Both the position numbers and the translations under genes were made by a program. A stretch of 43,477 nt of DNA from Kitasatospora sp. A2-31 (GTDB taxonomy: Bacteria; Actinomycetota; Actinomycetes; Streptomycetales; Streptomycetaceae), in the NCBI RefSeq assembly GCF_022288725.1, contig NZ_JAKNTA010000023.1:1-43477 (forward strand), given 5' to 3'. Under the pieces are notes generated by a model. The model did no database searches. It had not been told where the DNA came from and saw only the letters and a program-made list of their open reading frames with translations. Below, one piece after another: positions 1 to 8,493 of the stretch; the stretch's first letter is position 1; the number at the start of each line of letters is the position of its first letter.

Positions 1-407
1 GGCTCACCCCCCTCTACCCGACGGCCCTGTCCCTCGACTTCCTGACCGGCCCGGCCCGTGCGCACCTCGCGGGCGGGACCCTGGCCCGGGCACTCGCGCC
101 GACGCGCGAGGCGGTGCGCCGCTACGTACCGGACGGGGCCTTCGAGTCGGCGCTGCTGCTGCGTTGCCGGCTCACTCTGGGGATCGTCCCACCGCGTGAC
201 GCGCTGGGTGAGTTGATGGACCGTCAGGAGCGTGACGGCTCCTGGCCGGCGTCGGCCCATCTGCGGCTGACCACACCGGCCGTCCACCGGCCGTGGGCCG
301 TCGCCGACGCCGGCCCCGTCCACCTCGACCACCACCGGGTCTTCACCACGGCAACAGCCCTGGCCGCCCTCGCCGCGGCCGCGAGCGGCGACCGGCGTAT
401 TCGCTGA
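1..407 (+). CDS. C-terminal part of a squalene-cyclase/prenyltransferase-repeat-like protein (5' end outside window)
   Basis: The frame is open from base 3 and stops at 405-407, so only about 134 C-terminal residues are present. The segment QERDGSWPAS resembles the QW-type repeat (QxxDGSW) of the squalene cyclase / prenyltransferase alpha-alpha barrel family. It is followed by a small-residue-rich helix (ATALAALAAAASG), as at the C-terminus of such proteins. No catalytic DxDD-type motif is within the visible part, so substrate and reaction cannot be given. The gene ends 220 bases before the methyltransferase on the same strand. It could instead be another alpha/alpha-toroid protein. Confidence 0.5.
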   Translation, partial: LTPLYPTALSLDFLTGPARAHLAGGTLARALAPTREAVRRYVPDGAFESALLLRCRLTLGIVPPRDALGELMDRQERDGSWPASAHLRLTTPAVHRPWAVADAGPVHLDHHRVFTTATALAALAAAASGDRRIR

Positions 408-627
408 GCCGCCGTGTCGTCCGGGTGCCCGCCGGCGGGACCAGGGACGGGCGGGGCTTTCGGCCGACGCGGGAGAACATCCGAGAATCGGTCGCTCGCT
501 TCGGCGTCACCCGGGGCGTCCTGGTGCCGCGCCAGAGAATGTGTTTGCCCTGTTACGTTGTCAGGCGGGGCAGGCTCCAGGGCACGGGCGGCGCGGCGAG
601 GAAGAGGTTCCCTAACGTGACGCTACT

Positions 628-1434
628 GTGGTGAGGGTGGCGGGAATCAAAGCCGACCGGTGGTCCGAGTCCATGTCGGCGGCCTATGAGCAGTACCTCG
701 TGCCGGTGGTCTTCCGGCCTTTCGCCCGGGACCTGGCTGCCAGGGCGGCGGCACTCCGCCCTCGGCGAGTCCTCGAACTGGCTGCAGGGACCGGAGTCTT
801 CACGTCTGCCCTGCTCGCGGCGGCACCGTCGGCCAAGGTGACGGCCACCGACCTGAACGAGGCCATGGTCGCTCTCGGGGCGGCTCGGTCCCCGGGCGCA
901 GTATGGCGGCAGGCCGACGCGCAGCGGCTGCCGTTCCCGGACGAAGGCTTCGACCTGGTGGCCTGCCAGTTTGGTGTGATGTTCTTTCCTGACCGCATCG
1001 GGGCCTTCAACGAGGTCCGCCGGGTCCTCTCTCCGGGCGGCAGGTTCCTGTTCAATACCTGGGGCTCGCTTGGGGCGCACGCCTTCGAAGTCGCGCTGCA
1101 GGCCGGGCTGGAGCGGGCCCTTCCGGTCGACCCGCCGCAGTTCTTCCGGACGGTTCCGCACGGCTACGCCGACCCCGCTGTCGTGGCCGCCGATCTGGCG
1201 GCCGCCGGGTTCGCCGTCGAGGAGGAGCAGGAGCTGACACTTCAGGGCCGGGCTGCGTCGATCGCCGACCTTGCCGCCGGGTACCTCACCGGAACACCGG
1301 TGCGCGAGGCCGTTGAGGAGCGCGGCGACGGTCCGGCCGTCCGCGCCACCGTCATCGAGGAGATGATGGCCCGGCTGGGTCCGGGGCCGGTCACCGCCCC
1401 GATGACGGCGTACGTCTTCCGCGCTGCGGCCTGA
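628..1434 (+). CDS. Class I SAM-dependent methyltransferase
   Basis: 268 residues, the usual size for a free-standing small-molecule methyltransferase. Motif I is RVLELAAGTGVF near residues 48-59; the acidic motif II follows as TATDLNEAMV; the motif IV/post-I region reads FDLVACQFGVMFFPD, and VRRVLSPGGRFLFNTWG is the conserved strand after it. The C-terminal lid region probably binds the acceptor, which is unknown. The start is uncertain. GTG at 628 has no good ribosome site at normal spacing (GAGGAAGAGG lies about 20 bases upstream), but TAACGT at 613-618 would suit a -10 box for a leaderless message. ATG at 673 would lose only the N-terminal helix. Downstream it converges on the alcohol dehydrogenase. 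Confidence 0.85.
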   Translation: MVRVAGIKADRWSESMSAAYEQYLVPVVFRPFARDLAARAAALRPRRVLELAAGTGVFTSALLAAAPSAKVTATDLNEAMVALGAARSPGAVWRQADAQRLPFPDEGFDLVACQFGVMFFPDRIGAFNEVRRVLSPGGRFLFNTWGSLGAHAFEVALQAGLERALPVDPPQFFRTVPHGYADPAVVAADLAAAGFAVEEEQELTLQGRAASIADLAAGYLTGTPVREAVEERGDGPAVRATVIEEMMARLGPGPVTAPMTAYVFRAAA

Positions 1435-1732
1435 ACCGCGGCCCGCGCCGCCGCCAAGGATCGGGAGTAAGTCGATCTCGACGGGGTGCGCCCCCCGGAG
1501 GCCATGCTCAGCAGGCGACGTTGGCCCTGGCCGCGACATTGCGTAGCCGTTCATCGGGCTGCATGTCTGCATCCGGGTGGCGCGGGTGCCCGGGCCGCAG
1601 TGGTGATTCGAAGGTGGACGCCGCTCGGGTCCTGCTGCCGGCGGAGCGCCCGTACCCGGTCGCCGCGGCCGCAGTGGCCCAACTGCGGGCGGCGGCCGGG
1701 CGGTACCCGGACGCGCGGGACATTCGTCGCGT
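1435..1732. other. Convergent intergenic region
   Basis: About 300 bases between the methyltransferase stop and the alcohol dehydrogenase stop. Short open frames exist on both strands, but none has a credible start, ribosome site or recognisable protein. Bases 1610-1740 keep a plus-strand frame rich in Ala, Leu and Arg that could be a decayed gene tail, though nothing proves it. I see no clear terminator hairpin. Confidence 0.4.
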
Positions 1733-2908
1733 TCAGCGCTTGTGGCCGTTGCCGTGTCCGTCGGGATGCAGGACCACCTTGGTCCAGCCCTCGTCACGGG
1801 CGTCGAAGTGCTCGTACGCGGTGGGGGCCTCGTCCAGGCTGAGTTCGTGGGAGACGACGAAGCTCGGCGTCGCCTTCCCGCCGGCGATCAGGTCCCGCAG
1901 CGCCCGGTTGTACTTCTTCACCGGTGCCTGCCCGGTCCCCATGCGCTGGCCCTTGAACCACATCATCCCGAAGTCGATCGGGACCTTGCCCTGCGCCTCC
2001 AACTCTCCCTGGGCCTCCGCGCCGCCGGGGTCCTCGGGCAGGAACACGCCCACCACGCCGATGTCGCCCGTGAACCTGACCGAGTCGATCAGCCCGTTGA
2101 GGGTGAGGCTGGCATCCTCCTCCCCCTGGGGGTCGTGCGCCTGGTAGCCGACGCATTCACAGCCGTTGTCGGCACCGAGACCGAGGGTGGCCTCCTTGAC
2201 GACCTCCGCCGGGTCCTGCTCGGCGGTGTTGATCGCGATGGCCCCGATCTCCTCCGCCTTGCGCAGCCGGTCGCCCTGGTGGTCGGCCACCCAGACACGG
2301 CCGGCACCCCTGAGGAGGGCCGAGTAGGCCGCCATCAGCCCGACGGGACCGGCTCCGAAGATGATCGTCTGGTCACCCGGCTTGACCTGAGCCATCTCGG
2401 TGGCGTGGTAGCCGGTGGGGAAGATGTCGGCGAGCATCACGTAGTCGGTCTGCCGTTCGGCGGCGTCCTCGCCCAGACGCAGGGCGTTGAAGTCGCCGTA
2501 GGGCACGCGCAGCAGTTCCGCCTGGCCGCCCTGGTAGGGACCCATGTCGGCGAATCCGTAGGCGGCTCCCGCAAGGGCGGGTTCGGGCTGCATGGTCAGG
2601 CAGTAGTTGGTCAGCCCCCGCTCGCACTGCTTGCAGAAGCCGCAGGCGATGTTGAAGGGCAGGACCACGTAATCGCCGACCTGGACCTTACGGACGGCCG
2701 AGCCGACCTCCACGACCTGGCCCATGTTCTCGTGGCCCAACGTCCTGCCGGTCTCGAACGAGGTGCGGCCCTCGTACATGTGCAGGTCCGAGCCGCAGAT
2801 GTTGGTGGTGGTGATCTTGACGATGATGTCGCAGGGATGTTCGATCTCCGCGTCCGGCACGTCCTGCACTGTGACCGTCCACGGTCCTTCGTATACCGCT
2901 GCTTTCAT
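1733..2908 (-). CDS. Zinc-dependent alcohol dehydrogenase, glutathione-independent formaldehyde dehydrogenase type
   Basis: 391 residues of the medium-chain dehydrogenase family. The first catalytic-zinc ligand is Cys38 in NICGSDLHMYEGR, followed by GHEN (His59, Glu60). The structural zinc site is Cys89, Cys92, Cys95 and Cys103 in ACGFCKQCERGLTNYC. The NAD-binding Rossmann loop reads IIFGAGPVGLMAA. The length and the long insert around GEEDASLTLN fit the glutathione-independent formaldehyde dehydrogenase branch better than short-chain alcohol dehydrogenases. The start at 2908 is preferred over 2989 because MKAAVYEGPW is the usual N-terminus and AGGGAAG lies just upstream. It would oxidise formaldehyde or another small aldehyde/alcohol with NAD in the cytosol. 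Confidence 0.9.
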   Translation of the reverse strand: MKAAVYEGPWTVTVQDVPDAEIEHPCDIIVKITTTNICGSDLHMYEGRTSFETGRTLGHENMGQVVEVGSAVRKVQVGDYVVLPFNIACGFCKQCERGLTNYCLTMQPEPALAGAAYGFADMGPYQGGQAELLRVPYGDFNALRLGEDAAERQTDYVMLADIFPTGYHATEMAQVKPGDQTIIFGAGPVGLMAAYSALLRGAGRVWVADHQGDRLRKAEEIGAIAINTAEQDPAEVVKEATLGLGADNGCECVGYQAHDPQGEEDASLTLNGLIDSVRFTGDIGVVGVFLPEDPGGAEAQGELEAQGKVPIDFGMMWFKGQRMGTGQAPVKKYNRALRDLIAGGKATPSFVVSHELSLDEAPTAYEHFDARDEGWTKVVLHPDGHGNGHKR

Positions 2909-3366
2909 GAGGACTTCCCTCTTGCCGTTGCATGACTGCGGTACGGCGGTGATGAGACGGCGCAAGGGTCCGCCTCGCGAAGTCGGCACGACGTCGTCCG
3001 TGCCTCCGGCGCGCCTCTACGGACCGTTCACCCGGATCGGGTGGAACGGGGGCGCCGCCACCGGCCCGCCGGGCCCAGCTTCGGCGCTCCGGCGGCGTGC
3101 CAAGCGACTTCCCGCCGGTCTGGACGCGAAACAACCACTCACCGATGGACGGGCGGCCGGATGGACGACGCGGACGACGCGGACGACGTGGACGACGCGG
3201 GCGACGCGGACGACGCGCACCTCGGCACCGCGCCCGCGAGCGGGGGCGCCCGCCCCGCGTGACGCCCGGCCGGGGTCACTCGATGGGGGTGCTTCGGCGG
3301 GCGGGGGCGGGCCGGGTGGCAGAGGCTGACGTGGACGGTGACCGCGTTGGTGAGGGTGGTGCCCCG
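2909..3366. other. Divergent intergenic region with an inverted repeat and a GACGACGCG tract
   Basis: About 460 bases between the alcohol dehydrogenase start and the ferredoxin start. An inverted repeat at 2985-3004 (GGCACG, then ACGTCGTC, then CGTGCC) lies 77 bases upstream of the dehydrogenase and may be an operator or hairpin. At 3163-3217 there is a degenerate 9-base repeat (GGACGACGC-like). It keeps all frames open but has no sign of encoding a real protein. Promoters for both flanking genes probably lie here; none is clear enough to mark. Confidence 0.45.
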
Positions 3367-3630
3367 GTGAGGGTGGTCGTTGATCTCAATCGTTGCCAGG
3401 GGTACGCACAGTGCGCGTTCCTGGCGCCCGACGTCTTCCGGATGCACGGGGACGAGGCGCTGCTCTACGTCCCGCAGGCCGGCGCCGAGCAGCGGGAGCG
3501 GCTCGCGCAGGCGGTCGCGGCCTGCCCGGTGCAGGCGATCCTGGTCGACGACGGGCAGGACGGGCGGCGCACGCTGCCCGCCGGCGCGCTCGCCGACGGC
3601 ACCGGCGGCCACGGGGATGGTGGGCGGTGA
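3367..3630 (+). CDS. Single-cluster ferredoxin of P450 type (CxxYxxC variant)
   Basis: 87 residues. The cluster motif is Cys10-Gln-Gly-Tyr-Ala-Gln-Cys16, with the third ligand in Cys53-Pro. This is the actinobacterial CxxXxxC...CP pattern in which the second Cys of a 4Fe-4S motif is replaced, here by Tyr. It should pass electrons one at a time from the reductase encoded next to it to the P450 two genes down. GTG at 3367 gives the usual N-terminus (RVVVDLNRC); ATG at 3283 would add 28 unconserved residues. The stop overlaps the reductase start by four bases (GTGA), so translation is coupled. Whether the cluster is 3Fe-4S or 4Fe-4S cannot be read from sequence. Confidence 0.88.
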   Translation: MRVVVDLNRCQGYAQCAFLAPDVFRMHGDEALLYVPQAGAEQRERLAQAVAACPVQAILVDDGQDGRRTLPAGALADGTGGHGDGGR

Positions 3631-5021
3631 ACCGGGACGGCTGGCTGGAGCAATTGCGGCGCGAGGGCCGCATCGTGATCGTGGGCGCCTCCCTGGCCGG
3701 GCTGCGGGCGGCGGAGACGCTGCGGGACGGCGGCTTCACGGGGTCGCTGACGGTGGTCGGCGACGAGCCGTACGGCCCGTACGACCGGCCGCCGCTGTCC
3801 AAGCAGGTGCTGCTGGGCCTGGCGTCCGCCGAGCAGACCGCGCTGCCGCGCCGGCGGAAGGTGGACGCGCACTGGCGGCTGGGCAACGCGGCGACCGGGC
3901 TGGACATGGCCGCGCACCGGGTGCGGCTGGCCGACGGCGACGAGGTGGAGTACGACCGGCTGCTGATCGCGACCGGGGTGCGGGCCCGCCCCTGGCCGTT
4001 CGAGGCGCAGGCCGCCCTGGACGGCGTGTTCGTGCTGCGCGGGCGCGACGACGCGGCCGCGCTGGAGCGCCGGCTGCAGGCGGGGCCGCGCCGGGTGCTG
4101 GTGATCGGGGCCGGGTTCACCGGTTCGGAGATCGCCTCCGCGTGCCGGGAGCGCGGCCTGCCCGTCACCGTCGCCGAGCGCGGGTCGGCGCCGCTGGTGG
4201 GCGCGCTGGGCGGGGTGATCGGCGAGGTGGCGTCGCGGATGCACCTCGACGCCGGGGTCGACCTGCGGTGCTCGGTCACCGTCACGGCCCTGGAGGGGGA
4301 CGCGTCGGGCCGGGTCCGCTCCGCGGCCCTGTCGGACGGCACGACCGTGGAGGCGGACGTCGTGGTCGTCTCGCTCGGGGCGATCCGCAACACCGACTGG
4401 CTCGCCGGTTCGGGGCTGGGCGCCGGCCCGCGCGGGATCGCCTGCGACGCCGGCTGCCGGGCGTTCGACGTGCGCGGCATCGTCACCGACGACGTGTTCG
4501 TGGCCGGGGACGTGGCGCGTTCGCCGCACCCGCTGTTCGGCTACCAGTTCCTCTCCCTGGAGCACTGGGGCAACGCCGTCGCGCAGGCGGAGATCGCCGC
4601 GCACAACATGATCAGCACCGCGTCGCAGCGGCTGCCGCACCTGTGGGTGCCGGCGTTCTGGTCCTCCCAGTTCGGGGTGAACATCAAGTCGGTCGGGGTG
4701 CCGTCGATGGGCGAGGAGATCGTGGTCACCCAGGGGTCGCTCGCCGAGCGGCGCTTCACCGCCGTGTACGGGCACCAGGGGCGGGTGATCGGCGCGGTCA
4801 CCTTCGACCACGGCCGCTGGCTCCAGTTCTACGAGGACCTGATCGAACGCACCGCGCCGTTCCCGCCCGCGTTCCCGACCATGGACCGGCCCCGGGAGGG
4901 CGGCGAGCCGCGGCCGGCCGGCTTCCCCGACCCGTCCGTGCCCACGCACGGCCCCACGGTCACCGTCAGCGGCTACTCCCCGGCCGACCGGACCGTGGGC
5001 TTCACCCCCGGCCGGGCCTGA
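3627..5021 (+). CDS. FAD/NAD-dependent ferredoxin reductase
   Basis: 464 residues. An N-terminal FAD-binding fold (IVIVGASLAGLRAAETL) is followed by the DRPPLSKQ segment typical of rubredoxin/ferredoxin reductases of the BphA4/putidaredoxin reductase class. A second dinucleotide fold, VLVIGAGFTGSEIA, binds NAD(P)H. The conserved VFVAGDVARSPHP near residues 290-302 contacts the flavin, and a C-terminal reductase domain follows. It begins at GTG 3627 inside the ferredoxin stop codon, so the two are made together. It would move electrons from NAD(P)H to the ferredoxin. It is about 50 residues longer than minimal family members because of a Pro-rich tail after residue 420. Confidence 0.92.
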   Translation: MNRDGWLEQLRREGRIVIVGASLAGLRAAETLRDGGFTGSLTVVGDEPYGPYDRPPLSKQVLLGLASAEQTALPRRRKVDAHWRLGNAATGLDMAAHRVRLADGDEVEYDRLLIATGVRARPWPFEAQAALDGVFVLRGRDDAAALERRLQAGPRRVLVIGAGFTGSEIASACRERGLPVTVAERGSAPLVGALGGVIGEVASRMHLDAGVDLRCSVTVTALEGDASGRVRSAALSDGTTVEADVVVVSLGAIRNTDWLAGSGLGAGPRGIACDAGCRAFDVRGIVTDDVFVAGDVARSPHPLFGYQFLSLEHWGNAVAQAEIAAHNMISTASQRLPHLWVPAFWSSQFGVNIKSVGVPSMGEEIVVTQGSLAERRFTAVYGHQGRVIGAVTFDHGRWLQFYEDLIERTAPFPPAFPTMDRPREGGEPRPAGFPDPSVPTHGPTVTVSGYSPADRTVGFTPGRA

Positions 5022-5157
5022 CCGGCGTGCCCGGCGCCCACGCGACGCACCCAGCCCACGGCGCACCCGCCCACGCGGCGCACCCGGCCCCCGCGGCGCA
5101 CCCGGCGACCAGCGCCCACGCGGAGCGCGGGGTGCCCCACGAACCCGAGGACCCCCG

Positions 5158-6393
5158 ATGACCGACCTCACGCTGCTGCAGCAGATCACCGACTACTCCA
5201 ACCGCCACGACCCGTACCCCCTGTACGCGCGGCTGCGCGAGAAGCCGGTCCACCACGACGAGACCGGCCCGTACGTGATCGGCGGCTACCACGCGGTGCG
5301 CGCGCTGCTGCACGATCCGCGGATCAGCTCCGAGCGCCGCAACCGGACGGCGACCACGGAGCTGCCCGGGCAGGAGGACGGCGACGAGGGCGGCACGCTG
5401 CCGCCCAACTTCCTGCGCCTGGACCCGCCCGAGCACGACCGGCTGCGGGCCATCACCAACCGGCCCTTCGGCCCCCCGCACAGCCCCCACCGCATCGACG
5501 GCATGCGCGGCGAGCTGCAGACCATCGTCACCGACCTGACCGACGCCCTGGACGGCGACGAGATCGACCTCGTCGAGCGCTTCTCCTACCCGTTCCCGGT
5601 GACCGTGATCTGCCGCCTGCTGGGCGTCCCCCGCGAGGACGAGAGCCGCTTCCACGGCTGGGCCGACACCCTCGTCGCAACCCTCGACCCCCAGCCCGGC
5701 CAGGACGTCACCGAGCGCGACCGCATCGCCCAACAGGCCCGGATCGAGCTCGGCCTCTACCTCAACGGCCTGATCGAGGAACGCCGCAAGTCGCCCGGCG
5801 ACGACATGCTCTCCCAACTCGCTTCCGGCGACGCCCCCGAGAGCCGGATGAGCAACATGGAGGTGCTCAGCACCGCCGCGCTGCTGCTCATCGCCGGCCA
5901 CGAGACGACCGTCAACCTGATCACCAACGGCATGCTCACCCTGCTGCGCCACCCGCAGGTGCTGGAGCGGCTGCGTGCCGACGCGCGGCTGGCGGTGCCG
6001 CTGGTGGAGGAACTGCTGCGGTACGAGCCGCCGGTGCAGATGCTGCCCAACCGCACGCCGATCACCGACATCGAGTTCGCCGGCACGACCATCCCCAAGG
6101 GGTCCTCGATCTGGCTGATGCTGGCCGCCGCCAACCGGGACCCGAAGCGGTTCGCGGACCCGGACCGCTTCGACCCGGACCGGGTGGACATCCAGCACCT
6201 GGGTCTGGGCAGCGGCATCCACAGCTGTTTCGGGGCGCCGCTGGCCCGGCTGGAGGCGCAGCTGGCGCTGTCCGAGCTGGCCCGCCGGCTGGAGCGGCCG
6301 CGGCTGGTGGAGGATCCGCCGCCGTACCGCACCAACGCGGTGCTACGCGGGCCCCGGCAGCTGCGGATCGCGATCGACGGCGTGCGGCCGTAG
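5158..6393 (+). CDS. Cytochrome P450
   Basis: 411 residues, the usual length of a soluble bacterial P450. The I-helix oxygen-activation motif is AGHETT (residues 246-251), the K-helix ExxR is Glu285-Leu-Leu-Arg288, and the heme ligand is Cys357 in GSGIHSCFGAPLAR. The residue seven before Cys is Leu in GLGSG rather than the common Phe of FGxGxHxC, a mild variation. ATG 5158 follows 136 bases after the reductase, behind a short GCGCACCC-rich repeat, so it is likely co-transcribed. With the upstream ferredoxin and reductase it forms a complete class I electron-transfer chain. The substrate is unknown. Confidence 0.95.
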   Translation: MTDLTLLQQITDYSNRHDPYPLYARLREKPVHHDETGPYVIGGYHAVRALLHDPRISSERRNRTATTELPGQEDGDEGGTLPPNFLRLDPPEHDRLRAITNRPFGPPHSPHRIDGMRGELQTIVTDLTDALDGDEIDLVERFSYPFPVTVICRLLGVPREDESRFHGWADTLVATLDPQPGQDVTERDRIAQQARIELGLYLNGLIEERRKSPGDDMLSQLASGDAPESRMSNMEVLSTAALLLIAGHETTVNLITNGMLTLLRHPQVLERLRADARLAVPLVEELLRYEPPVQMLPNRTPITDIEFAGTTIPKGSSIWLMLAAANRDPKRFADPDRFDPDRVDIQHLGLGSGIHSCFGAPLARLEAQLALSELARRLERPRLVEDPPPYRTNAVLRGPRQLRIAIDGVRP

Positions 6394-6398
6394 GCGCC

Positions 6399-6465
6399 GG
6401 CGGCCTGGGCGGCCGGGCCGCCGGGCCGGTGGGCCGGTGGGCCGGTGGGCCGGTGGGCCGGTGGG
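6399..6465. repeat. Hairpin and five 8-base tandem repeats after the P450
   Basis: Seven-base arms GGCGGCC (6399-6405) and GGCCGCC (6416-6422) start a few bases after the P450 stop and could form a terminator. They run into five exact copies of CCGGTGGG at 6426-6465. A separate hairpin, ACCGTGC/GCACGGT around loop GTCAG, lies at 6506-6524 before the MarR stop. Confidence 0.6.
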
Positions 6466-6576
6466 CCTGCCCTGGGGCTGTTCGCCGGCGCTGCGACTGA
6501 TTTTGACCGTGCGTCAGGCACGGTGAGGCGGTGGGCCAGGGGGCGGGCCGTGGCGCCCGGTCGGGGGTGACGGCGG

Positions 6577-7050
6577 TCAGGACCGCGGAGGCGCGGACGG
6601 GGGGTCCGCCGCTTCGACGGCCTTGACCATGGGGGCCAGCTCGGGGTTGCGGGCGGCGTCGTCGAGCGCCTCCCGCAGGGCGGCGTCGTTGGTGGGCCGG
6701 GCCTGCTCCAGCAGCTCCAGGCCCGCCGGGCTCACGTCGGTGTAGATGCCGCGGCGGTCGGTGGGGCACAGGTAGCGGGCGAGCAGGCCGCGGTCCTCCA
6801 GGCGGGTGACCAGGCGGGTGGTGGCGCTCTTGCTGAGGACGACCGCGTCGGCGACCTGGTTCATCTGCAGGTGCCCGCCCACGCCGTCGTGCTGGCGGCT
6901 GAGCACGTCGAGCAGCGAGTACTCGCGCACGCTCAGGTCGTGCCGGGACTGCAGGGCCCGCTCGATGTGCGCCTCGATCCGGCCGTGCAGGAGGGAGAGG
7001 GCGGCCCAGCCGTTGGCGAGGGCGGTCAGCGCGGGATCCGTGGCGGCCAT
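6577..7050 (-). CDS. MarR-family transcriptional regulator
   Basis: 157 residues. The winged-helix core runs from about residue 35 to 110: LSVREYSLLDVLSRQ, then the recognition helix region LSKSATTRLVTRLEDRGLLAR, and the wing with CPTDRRGIYTDVSPAG. The start at 7050 (MAATDPALTAL) is chosen over the upstream in-frame 7149 because the extra 33 residues lie in the regulatory region and are not conserved. It is divergent from the MFS exporter across 150 bases that hold an inverted repeat, so it very probably represses its own gene and the exporter and is released by a ligand the exporter removes. Confidence 0.88.
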   Translation of the reverse strand: MAATDPALTALANGWAALSLLHGRIEAHIERALQSRHDLSVREYSLLDVLSRQHDGVGGHLQMNQVADAVVLSKSATTRLVTRLEDRGLLARYLCPTDRRGIYTDVSPAGLELLEQARPTNDAALREALDDAARNPELAPMVKAVEAADPPSAPPRS

Positions 7051-7128
7051 GGGCGCGGGCCTCCTTCCGGGGACGACGTCGGGACGGCAGGAGTCCAGGA
7101 TACGCCCAATCCAGAAATAACCGCGGTG

Positions 7129-7157
7129 GACAATATGGAGCGCATGCAACTATTGTC
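7129..7157. promoter_or_regulatory. Candidate MarR operator and exporter promoter
   Basis: Perfect seven-base arms GACAATA (7129-7135) and TATTGTC (7151-7157) are centred on the palindrome GCATGC (7142-7147). On the plus strand TTGTCG (7153-7158) followed 17 bases later by TAGCAA (7176-7181) is a plausible promoter for the exporter, so a protein bound at the repeat would cover its -35 box. Confidence 0.5.
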
Positions 7158-7200
7158 GAAGCACGTAAGACGCAGTAGCAATCGTATGGAAGGTCGCGTC

Positions 7201-8448
7201 ATGCCCCTCGCGCTCCTCGCCCTGGCCATCGGAGCCTTCGGGATCGGCACCACCGAGTTCGTCATCATGGGCCTGCTGCCCGAGATCGCCGGCGACTACG
7301 GCGTGTCCATCCCCAGCGCCGGTCTCCTCGTCACCGGCTACGCCGTCGGCGTCGTCCTCGGCGCGCCGCTGATGACCGTGCTCGGCACCAGAATCGGCCG
7401 CAAGACGATGCTGATGCTGCTGATGGGCCTGTTCACCGTCGGCAACCTGCTCTCCGCGCTCGCCCCGAGCCTCGGCGTGATGCTCGCCGGGCGCATCGTG
7501 GCCTCACTCGCCCACGGCGCGTTCTTCGGCATCGGTTCGGTCGTCGCCGCCGACCTGGTCGCCCCGCAGAAGAAGGCCGGCGCCATCGCCACCATGTTCA
7601 CCGGCCTCACCGTCGCCAACATCGTCGGCGTGCCGCTGGGTACCTTCCTCGGCCAGACCTTCGGCTGGCGCACCACCTTCGCCGGCGTCGCCGCGCTCGG
7701 CGTGGTGGGCCTGCTCGGCGTCGCCAGGCTGGTACCCGCCGTGCCGCGCCCGCAGGGCGCCCACCTGCGCCGGGAACTGGGCGCGTTCCGCAACCCGCAG
7801 GTGCTGCTCGCGATGGCGATGACCGTCCTGGGCTTCGGCGGCGTCTTCGCCGCGATCACCTACATCGCCCCGATGATGACCCACGTCGCCGGCTACTCCG
7901 ACGGCGCGGTGACCTGGCTGCTGGTGCTGTTCGGCGTCGGCATGTTCCTGGGCAACCTGATCGGCGGCAGGTTCGCCGACCGCAAGCTGATGCCGCTGCT
8001 GTACGTCACGCTCGGCGGACTCGCCCTCGTGCTGGCGCTGTTCACCCTCACCGCCCACCACAAGGCCCTCGCCGCGGTGACCGTGCTGCTGGTGGGCGGG
8101 CTCGGCTTCGCCACCGTCCCGCCGCTGCAGAAGCGCGTCCTCGACCAGGCGCACGGCGCCCCCACCCTGGCCTCGGCCGTCAACATCGGCGCGTTCAACC
8201 TCGGCAACGCACTGGCGGCCTGGCTCGGCGGGACCGTCATCTCCGCCGGCCTCGGCTACACCGCCCCGAACTGGGTCGGCGCCCTGCTCGCCGCCTCCGC
8301 CCTCGCCCTCGCCCTCTGGTCCGCCGCCCTGGAGCGCCGCACCCCCGCCGGCCAGACCACGGACGCGGCGGCGGCGACGGCGTCCGGGCAGACGGCGTCC
8401 GGGCGTGAGGCCGTCGCTCGTCCTGCTGCGATCCCCGTCCACCACTGA
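7201..8448 (+). CDS. MFS drug/metabolite exporter, DHA1 family
   Basis: 415 residues with twelve predicted membrane segments. The N-terminus LAIGAFGIGTTEFVIMGLLPEIA is the signature of the AraJ/CmlR/YdhP-like DHA1 exporters, and the loop 2-3 motif is present as GTRIGRKTMLML. The last 50 residues form an Ala/Thr-rich cytoplasmic tail. ATG 7201 is preceded by GGAAGG; ATG 7186 in the same frame is possible. It lies 45 bases upstream of the GlcG-like gene and is probably its operon partner. Control by the divergent MarR regulator is inferred from the operator between them. The substrate is unknown. Confidence 0.9.
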   Translation: MPLALLALAIGAFGIGTTEFVIMGLLPEIAGDYGVSIPSAGLLVTGYAVGVVLGAPLMTVLGTRIGRKTMLMLLMGLFTVGNLLSALAPSLGVMLAGRIVASLAHGAFFGIGSVVAADLVAPQKKAGAIATMFTGLTVANIVGVPLGTFLGQTFGWRTTFAGVAALGVVGLLGVARLVPAVPRPQGAHLRRELGAFRNPQVLLAMAMTVLGFGGVFAAITYIAPMMTHVAGYSDGAVTWLLVLFGVGMFLGNLIGGRFADRKLMPLLYVTLGGLALVLALFTLTAHHKALAAVTVLLVGGLGFATVPPLQKRVLDQAHGAPTLASAVNIGAFNLGNALAAWLGGTVISAGLGYTAPNWVGALLAASALALALWSAALERRTPAGQTTDAAAATASGQTASGREAVARPAAIPVHH

Positions 8449-8493
8449 GCCCCCTTCCCCCTTCCCCCTCCCCTCTCCCGGAAAGCACAAGCC

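Noticed and set aside
553..1797. Long minus-strand open frame opposite the methyltransferase
   Set aside because: It mirrors the codon-position GC bias of the plus-strand methyltransferase and has no family resemblance; the plus-strand motifs are convincing.
3041..3262. Plus-strand frame with a DDADDADDV-type acidic stretch
   Set aside because: The acidic run only reflects the GACGACGCG repeat, which is open in all frames; no ribosome site or homology.
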